Under the pieces are notes generated by a model. It ran no database searches, was not told where the DNA came from, and saw only the letters and a list, made by a program, of their open reading frames with translations. The position numbers and the translations under genes are program-made. Source: Minwuia thermotolerans (GTDB taxonomy: Bacteria; Pseudomonadota; Alphaproteobacteria; Minwuiales; Minwuiaceae). From it: 64,000 bases of DNA. The stretch's first letter is position 1. The number at the start of each line of letters is the position of its first letter. The stretch lies in contig NZ_PIGG01000004.1 in assembly GCF_002924445.1 (NCBI RefSeq), forward strand, positions 1-64,000, written 5' to 3'. This document shows, piece after piece, positions 38,764-47,507 of the stretch.

Positions 38764-39684
38764 ATGTCGTTGCCTCCCGAGATCGCCGAGCGGCTGAAAC
38801 TGCCGCTGATCGCCGCGCCCATGTTCCTGGTCTCCGGGCCCGACCTGGTGATCGCCGCCTGCCGCGCGGGGGTCATCGGATCGTTCCCCACGGCCAACTG
38901 CCGCACCGTGGACGAACTGGACCAGTGGCTGGAACGCATGGGCCGGGAGACGGGCGAGGACAGCGCGCCGATCGCGCCCAACCTGATCGTCCACCGCACC
39001 AATACCCGCCTGCCGCAGGATCTGGAGGTGCTGGCGAAGCACCGTCCGCCGCTGGTCATCGCCAGCGTCGGCAGCCCCGAGAAGATCGTCGACGCGGTGC
39101 ATGGCTGGGGCGGGCTGGTGCTGGCCGACATCGCCTCGATGCGCCACGCCGAGAAGGCGATCGCCGCCGGCGCGGACGGCTTGATCCTGCTGACCGGCGG
39201 GGCGGGCGGCCAGACCGGCTGGGCCAACCCCTTCGCCTTCGTGCGCGGCGTGCGGCGCATCTTCGACGGGCCGGTGGTGCTGGCCGGCGGGGTCGGCGAC
39301 GGGCGGGGCCTGCGCGCGGCCGAGGTGCTGGGCTGCGACCTCGCCTACATGGGCACGCGCTTCATCGCCACTGCCGAAAGCATGGCCGCCGACCGCTACA
39401 AGCAGATGCTGGTGGAATCGGGCCTCGACGACATCAAGCTCACCAACGCCATCACCGGCCTGGACACCAGCATCCTGAAGCCCAGCCTGCTGGCCGCCGG
39501 CCTGGACCCGGACAACCTGCCCGAACGCGGCGCCATCGAGATCTCAAAGGACATCAACCCGGACGCGCCGCGGCGCTGGAAGGACATCTGGTCGGCCGGC
39601 CATTCGGTCGAGCTGGTCGACGGGATCGCCGAAGTGGCCGACGTTGTGGCAGGGATCGCACGCGAGTACCACGAAAGCGCATAA
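38764..39684 (+). CDS. NAD(P)H-dependent flavin oxidoreductase / nitronate monooxygenase-like
   Basis: A 306-residue TIM-barrel FMN protein. Typical features are LIAAPMFLVSGPDLVIAACR at the N-terminus, the glycine-rich ILLTGGAGGQTGWANPFAF, VLAGGVGDGRGLRAAEVLGCD and YMGTRFIATAES that line the FMN phosphate site. Relatives oxidise alkyl nitronates such as propionate-3-nitronate or reduce enoyl-like substrates; the real substrate cannot be told. An AAAGGA site precedes the start. A MarR regulator gene follows 83 bp downstream on the same strand. Confidence 0.85.
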   Translation: MSLPPEIAERLKLPLIAAPMFLVSGPDLVIAACRAGVIGSFPTANCRTVDELDQWLERMGRETGEDSAPIAPNLIVHRTNTRLPQDLEVLAKHRPPLVIASVGSPEKIVDAVHGWGGLVLADIASMRHAEKAIAAGADGLILLTGGAGGQTGWANPFAFVRGVRRIFDGPVVLAGGVGDGRGLRAAEVLGCDLAYMGTRFIATAESMAADRYKQMLVESGLDDIKLTNAITGLDTSILKPSLLAAGLDPDNLPERGAIEISKDINPDAPRRWKDIWSAGHSVELVDGIAEVADVVAGIAREYHESA

Positions 39685-39767
39685 GATACCTAGACAACCG
39701 CCCCGGCGCCGGTAATGCTGCCCTGTGCTTGCTCCGGCAAGCAAGCGCCCGGCACCGGAGATCGGCG

Positions 39768-40280
39768 ATGGCAGATGACAGGATGCGCCCCCCGGCGGGC
39801 GCGGCCGAACACGGCGCCGACGATGCGTTGAACCATCAGATCGTCGCGTTGAGCAACAAGCTGTCGCTGACCGTCGCCCGCCGCGCCCTGGCGCAGGACG
39901 GTCTGACCCTGCGCGAATGGCGCATCATGCTGGCGCTGTTCATCTACGGCCCCAGCATCGCGCGGCGCGTATCCGAACTGGCGCTGCTCGATCCCGCCCA
40001 TGTCAGCCGCACCGTGCGGCAGCTGGAACAGCGCGGCCTGGTCGCCTTCCGGCCGAACGAGCGGGACCGCCGCCAGATCATCATCGTGCTGAGCGCCGCG
40101 GGGGAGAAGCTGGCGCGGCAGGTGCTGCCCAGGGCCATGGCCGTCGGCAGCGCCTTCCGCGAAATCTATTCCGACGCGGAGTACGCGACCCTGATCGGCC
40201 TGCTGTCGCGCGCTAACGCCTTCGCCGACCGACTGCTGCAGTCGGACGAGACACCGCCGCCGGAGGCCGGGCAGGGCTGA
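39768..40280 (+). CDS. MarR-family transcriptional regulator
   Basis: A 170-residue winged-helix regulator. The recognition helix lies in SELALLDPAHVSRTVRQLEQ (residues ~65-84), followed by the wing FRPNERDRRQIIIVLSAAG typical of MarR proteins. An inverted repeat lies just upstream of the start (CTTGCTCCGG and GCAAGC, 39728-39744), which might be its operator. It may regulate the preceding oxidoreductase or itself. Convergent with uup. Confidence 0.85.
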   Translation: MADDRMRPPAGAAEHGADDALNHQIVALSNKLSLTVARRALAQDGLTLREWRIMLALFIYGPSIARRVSELALLDPAHVSRTVRQLEQRGLVAFRPNERDRRQIIIVLSAAGEKLARQVLPRAMAVGSAFREIYSDAEYATLIGLLSRANAFADRLLQSDETPPPEAGQG

Positions 40281-40285
40281 TCGCC

Positions 40286-42103
40286 TCAGCCGCCCTCGAT
40301 CTCCTCGCGCAGCATCTCCAGTTCCAGCCATTCGCTCTCGGCGGCGGCGTGCTCCGCCGCGGCGGCCTCCAGGCGTTTCGTCGCCGCCCGGAAGCGTTCC
40401 GGATCCTGCGTGAACAGTCTCCGGTCGGCGAGCTCCGCCTCCAGCCGCTGCATCTCCCCTTCCAGCTCCGCGATGCGGTCCGGCAGGGTCTCGAGGGCGT
40501 ATTTCTGCTTGTATGAGAGCTTCCGGACCGCCGGTTTGCGCGACTTCTGCGCAGGCTTCGTCTTCCCCGCCCCGTCCGGCTTCCGGGCCGCTGCCTCCGC
40601 CGCCGCTTCCTTCGCCGCCCCGGCGCGTTGCCGCATCATGTCGCTGTAGCCGCCGGCATAGACCGTCCAGCGGCCGTCGCCCTCGAAGGCGACGGTGGCG
40701 GTGACGCAACGGTCGAGGAAATCGCGGTCGTGGCTGACCAGCAGGATGGTGCCGCCATAGTCGGCCAGCAGTTCCTGCAGCAGGTCCAGGGTTTCGATGT
40801 CGAGGTCGTTGGTCGGCTCGTCGAGCACCAGCAGGTTGGACGGCCGGGCCAGCGCCCGGGCCAGCATCAGCCGCCCGCGCTCGCCGCCCGACAAGGCCGA
40901 GATCGCCGTCGGCCGCTGCTTCGGGTCGAACAGGAAGTCCTTCATGTAGCCGATGACATGGCGCTGCTCGCCGCCCACGGCGACCATGTCGCCGCCGCCG
41001 CCGGTCAGCGCGTCGCCCAGCGACATCTTCGGGTCCAGGCTCTCGCGCCGCTGGTCCAGGGTCGCGATCTCCAGGTTGGTGCCGCGCGCGATCCGGCCCT
41101 CGTCTGGCTCCAGGTCGCCCAGCAGCAGCTTGAGCAGCGTCGTCTTGCCGGCGCCGTTGGGCCCGACAATGCCGATCCGGTCGCCGCGCAGGATGCGGAG
41201 GCTGAAATCCCGGATCACCGTCCTGTCCCCGAAGCTCTTCGAGACGTGTTCGGCCTCGATCACGCGCTTGCCGGACTTCGCCGCCTCGGACGCGGCCATC
41301 TCCACCCGGCCCTGGGCCTTGTCGTAGTTGCGGCGCTCCGAGCGGAGGTCGTGCAGCGCGCGGAGCCGGCCCATGTTGCGCTTGCGCCGGGCGGTGACCC
41401 CCTTGTGCAGCCACTCGGTCTCCGAGGCGATCTTGCGGTCCAGCTTGTGCAGCCGCTCCTCCTCGGCGGCGATCTCGGCGTCGCGCCATTCCTCGAAATG
41501 GGCGAAGCCGCGCTCCAGCCGCCGCGTCGCCCCGCGGTCCAGCCAGACCGTCGCCGCCGTCAGGTTCTGCAGGAAGCGCCGGTCATGGCTTATCAGCACG
41601 ATCGCCGATGCCGAGCCCGCCAGTTCCGCCTCCAGCCATTCGATCGCCGGCAGGTCGAGATGGTTGGTCGGCTCGTCCAGCAGCAGGATATCCGGTGCCG
41701 GGGCCAGCGCCCGGGCCAGCGCCGCGCGGCGCGCCTCGCCGCCCGACAGCGTCGCCGGATCCTCGTCGCCCGTGAGGCCGAGGTTCTCGACCAGGTAGCG
41801 GGCGCGATGCTCGTCGTCGCCCGGCGCGAGGCCGGCCATGACGAAACTGCTGACCCGCGCGTGGCCGGTCAGATCGGGCTCCTGCGGCAGATAGCGGATG
41901 GTGGCGCCCGGCTGGCGGAAGATCTCGCCATCGTCGGGGTCGACCACGCCGGCGGCGATCTTCAGCAGCGTCGACTTGCCGGAGCCGTTGCGCCCGACCA
42001 GCGCGATCCGCTCGCCCGGACTGACGGCGAGTTCCGCCCCGTCCAGCGTGGGCTTGCCGCCGAAGGTCAGATGAATGTCGCGCAGATGCAGGACGGGGGG
42101 CAT
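40286..42103 (-). CDS. uup: ABC-F ATPase, Uup type
   Basis: A 605-residue soluble tandem ABC protein with Walker A motifs GRNGSGKST (residues ~38-46) and GPNGAGKTT (~323), signature motifs LSGGEARR and LSGGERGR, and a C-terminal coiled-coil domain (~530-600) that marks the Uup branch. Uup acts on ribosomes and/or branched DNA. The first 110 bp (codons 1 to ~37) are duplicated at 43116-43225 with four mismatches; the copy in this gene carries an AT-rich upstream region unlike the rest of the genome. The gene now uses a new leader, with AAAGAG and a palindrome GAGTATACTC (42105-42114) directly before the ATG. The reading frame is intact. Confidence 0.92.
   Translation of the reverse strand: MPPVLHLRDIHLTFGGKPTLDGAELAVSPGERIALVGRNGSGKSTLLKIAAGVVDPDDGEIFRQPGATIRYLPQEPDLTGHARVSSFVMAGLAPGDDEHRARYLVENLGLTGDEDPATLSGGEARRAALARALAPAPDILLLDEPTNHLDLPAIEWLEAELAGSASAIVLISHDRRFLQNLTAATVWLDRGATRRLERGFAHFEEWRDAEIAAEEERLHKLDRKIASETEWLHKGVTARRKRNMGRLRALHDLRSERRNYDKAQGRVEMAASEAAKSGKRVIEAEHVSKSFGDRTVIRDFSLRILRGDRIGIVGPNGAGKTTLLKLLLGDLEPDEGRIARGTNLEIATLDQRRESLDPKMSLGDALTGGGGDMVAVGGEQRHVIGYMKDFLFDPKQRPTAISALSGGERGRLMLARALARPSNLLVLDEPTNDLDIETLDLLQELLADYGGTILLVSHDRDFLDRCVTATVAFEGDGRWTVYAGGYSDMMRQRAGAAKEAAAEAAARKPDGAGKTKPAQKSRKPAVRKLSYKQKYALETLPDRIAELEGEMQRLEAELADRRLFTQDPERFRAATKRLEAAAAEHAAAESEWLELEMLREEIEGG
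41994..42103 (-). repeat. Direct repeat, copy at the intact uup 5' end
   Basis: 110 bp covering the uup start codon to the first base pairs of the Walker A codons; 106 of 110 positions equal those in 43116-43225, same orientation. The four differences change codons 19 (Thr/Ala), 24, 25 and 26 (the last three synonymous). They bound the AT-rich insert, as a regenerated target gene end would. Confidence 0.9.
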
Positions 42104-43115
42104 GGAGTATACTCTTTATCGTTGCTAACGGCTTGGAATTGGGTTCGCCGCGTAACGATGTGTAGCAACTTGCGCGTAACGGGAAGTCCTTGAATAGGTC
42201 TGCCCTCCAGATATGGTTGTCCAATGACCTAAAGCCAGTAGGATAGCGAAAATCCCAATCTTGTGTTGACAAGACAGACTCAAGGCATTCGGATTCCCAA
42301 TTATGATCAAAGACGGTTCACATGCATCTGACACTACTTTAGCCCGTTGTAAATGTTCAATACGGCACAAAATGGAATATTGATGTGGCAGACGCGGAAT
42401 TCTCAATATCTGGTCAAGTCTCGGTTTTGGAAAGATACTATAGCTCTAGACTTGGAATATCAAGTGCAACTGTCTCAATAACCGCAGCGACTAATCTTTA
42501 TATCCAAGAACTATGCGCCAAGGCTGGGTGGAAATTGGAAATAAAAAATTCAACACGGGCACTTATTTCGAATACAGAAGAGAGCGTGAATTTAATATGG
42601 GAGCTCTACAGGGAGAGGATAACATTTACAATTAACGGCCATGAACAACTTGGCTCCAGTTTAACTATTGAGATTGAAAATTCGATAAAAAATCCGGAAC
42701 AATTGCCGAAAATTAATACAAAAAGTAAGGAAAAATTAGAGCCATCAGGCACTAAACACAATTTTCTTTTTGTTCCTCAGGTTATTGCCTATGCAGTATG
42801 GGCAGTAGTTGGACTACTAATATGGATTCCAATACTAATTCGATCGAATATCATTGCCAGCAGTGCACTAATGTTATCTGCATTTTCCGAAATAGATAAG
42901 AAATGGATATATCGTATGCTGAATTACTCAAATACATTCTATATTGCTGGATTTAGGAGTATACTATATGCTGCTGATGGAAATGTCGCCAGTGAAATAA
43001 AATCAGAATCACTGGAAAAAGCTTTATTGAAATTTTGTCTCGAATGCGGATTTGCGATAGTGTTCTATTCCGTGACAATCAAGATTATATTTTGAAATTC
43101 ACTGCTCCGACAACG
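42104..43115. mobile_element. AT-rich ~1-kb insert at the 5' end of uup
   Basis: G+C drops to about one third in the coding part, against nearly 70% around it. The insert lies between two direct copies of the uup 5' end and holds one gene (42385-43095, plus strand). The 281 bp before that gene contain an interrupted palindrome GTTGCTA (42121-42127)/TAGCAAC (42163-42169), the uup-proximal palindrome GAGTATACTC and a TTGACA at 42266-42271 without a matching -10. No transposase, integrase, terminal inverted repeats or tRNA was found. Horizontal origin is inferred from composition and the duplication. Confidence 0.7.
42385..43095 (+). CDS. Unrecognised AT-rich membrane protein, 236 aa
   Basis: No family recognised. 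Residues 1-120 look like a soluble mixed alpha/beta domain (AEFSISGQVSVLERYYSSRL; LTIEIENSIKN). A strong hydrophobic segment, one or two helices, spans about 127-168 (FLFVPQVIAYAVWAVVGLL then SNIIASSALMLSAF), and the C-terminus (220-236, ECGFAIVFYSVTIKIIF) is again hydrophobic. Codon use is AT-biased and unlike every other gene in the window. The start is a GTG with a weak GGA upstream; the frame is open back to 42343, so the N-terminus could be truncated or differ. As sole cargo of a foreign insert it could be a defence, immunity or addiction protein, but nothing in the sequence proves a role. Confidence 0.65.
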   Translation: MADAEFSISGQVSVLERYYSSRLGISSATVSITAATNLYIQELCAKAGWKLEIKNSTRALISNTEESVNLIWELYRERITFTINGHEQLGSSLTIEIENSIKNPEQLPKINTKSKEKLEPSGTKHNFLFVPQVIAYAVWAVVGLLIWIPILIRSNIIASSALMLSAFSEIDKKWIYRMLNYSNTFYIAGFRSILYAADGNVASEIKSESLEKALLKFCLECGFAIVFYSVTIKIIF

Positions 43116-43225
43116 CCGACCAGCGCGATCCGCTCGCCCGGACTGACAGCCAGCTCCGCCCCGTCCAGCGCGGGCTTGCCGCCGAAGGTCAGATGAATGT
43201 CGCGCAGATGCAGGACGGGGGGCAT
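43085..43225 (-). pseudogene. Displaced 5' remnant of uup
   Basis: Reads MPPVLHLRDIHLTFGGKPAL and on to ERIALVG, identical to Uup residues 1-37 except Ala for Thr at position 19, then runs into insert sequence and stops after 46 codons, before Walker A is complete. A GAAAGG ribosome-binding site precedes its ATG. It cannot encode a functional ATPase and is best read as the original start of uup, cut off by the insertion. Its 3' end overlaps the last bases of the insert gene on the other strand. Confidence 0.88.
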
Positions 43226-43317
43226 CGGGTACCTTTCGTGTCATGCCAGCCCGGGGCGGGCATCCGGCAATCTGATCGGCCTGCGGCGACGGGCGAGATG
43301 TGCGGCCCCGCGTCAAG

Positions 43318-43423
43318 AGGTCCCGGCTCTCCGCTGCGCTTCGGCGGGGATGACACCGTGGGAGGTCCGCCCCTCGATGTCATCCCGGCCAAGCCGAGCA
43401 GAGCGAGGCGCGAGCCGGGACCT
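43318..43423. repeat. Large interrupted palindrome
   Basis: Outer arms AGGTCCCGGCTC (43318-43329) and GAGCCGGGACCT (43412-43423) and inner arms GGGATGACA (43347-43355) and TGTCATCCC (43378-43386) are perfect inverted matches. The 259-bp gap between the uup remnant and ettA otherwise holds no gene; its first part (TGTCATGCCAGCC...GCGGGCATCCGG, 43239-43267) resembles the core of the dispersed repeats at 30.3 and 58.2 kb. Confidence 0.65.
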
Positions 43424-43484
43424 GCCGTGTCGGAAGTCAACAGGCGCGCGGGCCAGCCAGGCCATCCCCCGCGCGCCTGCCGGT

Positions 43485-45164
<1,680 letters not shown>

Positions 45165-45253
45165 TCGCGCTCTCGTCGTCCTTCGTCGGAAGTTCTCGGG
45201 AATTCGGAAGGCCGCGTTTTAACGGAAGGGCCGGGGCGGGGCAATCGGCGCGC

Positions 45254-45754
45254 TCAGCGCCGGCCGAAATCGCTGACCACCATGATCATGTCGACCGTCT
45301 CGCCGTCCGAGGACAGCGGCATGTCCAGGTTCTCGGAGCGCAGATAGCTGCGGTCGCCGGCGGGGGCGACGCCGAGGGTGCGCACCGGTCCGCGCGTCCG
45401 CATCGCGGCGGCGGGGCCGGTCGCCAGGATATCGGCGATCTCCGGCGGGTAGAGTTCGTCCCAGTACCGCCCGGTCGAGTCGCGGCCCATCATCTCGGTG
45501 ACATGGGTGCCGATCAGCCGCCAGCGCAGACGAAGCCGCGGCGCATGCTCCACGTCGATCAGCAGCAGGTGCCGCAACAGGAACCCCGGCATCGCCGTGG
45601 GGTCCAGATCGCGGCGCGCCGGCATCTCGCGTTCCCCGCGGGCGTTGCGCCAGGCGGCCAGACCCGCCCGGAGCGCGTCGCTGCGGATATCGTCGACAGG
45701 CGCGAGCTCCATCCGGAACCAGTTCGGGAAATGGCGGTCTGGAGCGGGAGTCAT
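45254..45754 (-). CDS. PAS_5-family protein, third of three tandem paralogues
   Basis: A 166-residue single-domain PAS protein. Family landmarks are MPARRDLDPTAMPGFLLRHL (residues ~48-67), LRLRWRLIGTHVTEMMGRDS and DMPLSSDGETVDMIMVVSDF. No output domain is attached, so it may be a sensor module or partner. It starts 10 bp after the second paralogue. Ligand unknown. ATG 45754 is used because it aligns with the other two copies. Confidence 0.82.
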   Translation of the reverse strand: MTPAPDRHFPNWFRMELAPVDDIRSDALRAGLAAWRNARGEREMPARRDLDPTAMPGFLLRHLLLIDVEHAPRLRLRWRLIGTHVTEMMGRDSTGRYWDELYPPEIADILATGPAAAMRTRGPVRTLGVAPAGDRSYLRSENLDMPLSSDGETVDMIMVVSDFGRR

Positions 45755-45764
45755 CGGGTCCTCG

Positions 45765-46277
45765 TCACAACCTGATGGACCGGAGGTCGGTGGCGACCAG
45801 AATCTTGTCGACGCGCCGGCCGTCGTCGGAAAGCGGCATGTGGAGGTTTTCCGAGCGCAGATAGCTGCGTTCGTCAACCGGCGCCTGGCCCACGGTGCGT
45901 ACGGGGCGGCGGTTGGCCAGCACCCAGCGCGGGCCGGTGGTGATGGATGTCAGCGTCCCCGCGTCGTAGATCTCGTCGAACCAGCGCCCGGTCATGTCGC
46001 GGCCCAGCATGGTCGTCACATGGGTGCCGATCAGCCGCCAGCGGAAACGCGGCTCCGCCCCCGCCCCGGCGTCGACGTCGATCAGCAGGATGTGGGGCAG
46101 CAGGGCGCGCGGCGTCTCCGCCGGGTCGAAGTCGCGGCGCGCCGGCATCTGCCGCGGGCCGCGCAGCGCCTCCCAGAGCCGCAGGGCCTCGGCCAGGACC
46201 GGGCTCACGACCGCCAACTCCGGGTCCAGTTCCACCCGGAAGACCGCCGGCAGCGGCATCGGTTCGGGGCCGCTCAT
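45765..46277 (-). CDS. PAS_5-family protein, second of three tandem paralogues
   Basis: A 170-residue single-domain PAS protein with MPARRDFDPAETPRALLPHI, RFRWRLIGTHVTTMLGRDMT and HMPLSDDGRRVDKILVATDL. The start ATG overlaps the stop of the first paralogue (ATGA). It is clearly related to both neighbours, implying tandem duplication followed by divergence, with translational coupling preserved. Confidence 0.84.
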   Translation of the reverse strand: MSGPEPMPLPAVFRVELDPELAVVSPVLAEALRLWEALRGPRQMPARRDFDPAETPRALLPHILLIDVDAGAGAEPRFRWRLIGTHVTTMLGRDMTGRWFDEIYDAGTLTSITTGPRWVLANRRPVRTVGQAPVDERSYLRSENLHMPLSDDGRRVDKILVATDLRSIRL

Positions 46278-46798
46278 GACTGCTGCCCGTCGGGTGCGGG
46301 GCTGTAGAAATGGCAGGCGCCCAGGATCATGTCGACGCGCTCGCCGTCCGACGACAGCGGCATGTCGACCGCCTCCACCAGCAGGAAGGAGCGTTCCTCG
46401 CTGGGCGCGCGGGCGCGCGTGAAACAGGGCCGGCGCGTCTCGATCGCGGTCCGCATGCCGCCGACGACCAGTTCCATCTCGCGTTCGTGGTAGATCTCGT
46501 CGAACCAGCGCCCGCTCGAATCCCGGCCCATGGCCGTGGTGACATGGGTGCCGAGCAGCCGCCAGCGGAAACGCGGCGACGGCGTCTGGCCGTAGGCGAC
46601 GTCGACCAGCATCATGTGCGGCAGCAGCCGCCGCGGGGCCTCCACGGGATCGAAGTCCCGCCGGGACGGCATCGGCCGGTCGCCGCGCAGGCGGTCCCAA
46701 AGGGCGCGCGCCTCCAGCAGCAGCGGACTCTCGACTTCGGACTCCTCGACCGCCACGATCCGGAACGCACCGGTGCGGCTATCGATGAAACTGTTCAT
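46274..46798 (-). CDS. PAS_5-family protein, first of three tandem paralogues
   Basis: A 174-residue single-domain PAS protein heading the three-gene cluster. Shared motifs are MPSRRDFDPVEAPRRLLPHM, RFRWRLLGTHVTTAMGRDSS and DMPLSSDGERVDMILGACHF. The C-terminal half differs most among the three, in the region after GRWFDEIY, where a ligand pocket or partner surface may lie. A GGGGGTAG site precedes the start. No adjacent kinase or cyclase. Confidence 0.84.
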   Translation of the reverse strand: MNSFIDSRTGAFRIVAVEESEVESPLLLEARALWDRLRGDRPMPSRRDFDPVEAPRRLLPHMMLVDVAYGQTPSPRFRWRLLGTHVTTAMGRDSSGRWFDEIYHEREMELVVGGMRTAIETRRPCFTRARAPSEERSFLLVEAVDMPLSSDGERVDMILGACHFYSPAPDGQQS

Positions 46799-46898
46799 GC
46801 TACCCCCGGAAGGCAGACGGCCCCCTGTTCCATGAATCCGCCAAAGCGACCTCGCCGTCAATGGCGGCACGGTGGGCGGTTCCCGGGGTCGGCGGAAC

Positions 46899-47507
46899 TC
46901 AGCTTTCCAGGTCCAGCCTGGCGCTGTTGGCGATGCGCTTCACCGCAGGCGCATGCAGGTCGAAGAAGTGCAGTCTGGGAGCCTGGTAAAGCACCATGTA
47001 GAGACGCTCGCCGATCATCGCGCCGATGACGAGGCCACGGACCTCCAGTTGCTCGACGGTAACCATTTCGACCTCGAAGCCGAAGCCACGCCGGTCGAGA
47101 AAGGTCTCCGGACGAAGACCGGTCGCGCGGATGCGCGGCGCCTGGGTAACCTTCGCCAGCGTGCTCTCGACCAGTTCCATCACGCCGCTCTCGGTCATGC
47201 CGGCGCGGTAGAGCGGCAGATCATCGTCCACGTTCTCCTTGCCGGTCTTCAGAATTGGCGTCTGCGGCTGGATCCCGTCGAAGAACAGGAGCTGATTGAC
47301 GCTCAGACCGTCGGCCGTCCAGCGGGCCGACGCCCCGTTCAGCGGCACGGCATAGGAGGACACCGCAGCCCAGTCGCCGACCACCTGGACCGTCATGTTG
47401 TCGCCGACGTCGGCGCGACGGTTCTTGTCGATGGACTGGTAGGTGCCGCATGCGGCCAGCAGGGCGAGAGCGGCGGCCGCGAGGGCCAGCCGGATGGATC
47501 CTGTCAT
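46899..47507 (-). CDS. Putative lipoprotein, 202 aa
   Basis: Lipobox leader LAAAALALLAACGTYQ (lipidated Cys at residue 20). The mature protein looks mixed alpha/beta with no recognised domain. It is the last gene of a three-gene operon; its start overlaps the stop of the M48 peptidase gene by 4 bp. Likely a periplasm-facing membrane-anchored partner of that peptidase, by position only. Confidence 0.7.
   Translation of the reverse strand: MTGSIRLALAAAALALLAACGTYQSIDKNRRADVGDNMTVQVVGDWAAVSSYAVPLNGASARWTADGLSVNQLLFFDGIQPQTPILKTGKENVDDDLPLYRAGMTESGVMELVESTLAKVTQAPRIRATGLRPETFLDRRGFGFEVEMVTVEQLEVRGLVIGAMIGERLYMVLYQAPRLHFFDLHAPAVKRIANSARLDLES

Noticed and set aside
41583-42272. A minus-strand frame starting MSTQDWDFRYPTG in the insert and running into uup out of frame
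   Set aside because: It continues in the wrong frame of uup as Arg-rich sequence; the uup frame is the real one.
42125-42406. A 93-codon minus-strand frame in the AT-rich insert
   Set aside because: No ribosome-binding site, no recognisable motif, overlaps the start of the plus-strand gene; likely chance.
42104-43115. Calling the insert an insertion sequence or integron cassette
   Set aside because: No transposase, integrase, attC-like site, terminal inverted repeats or short target duplication.
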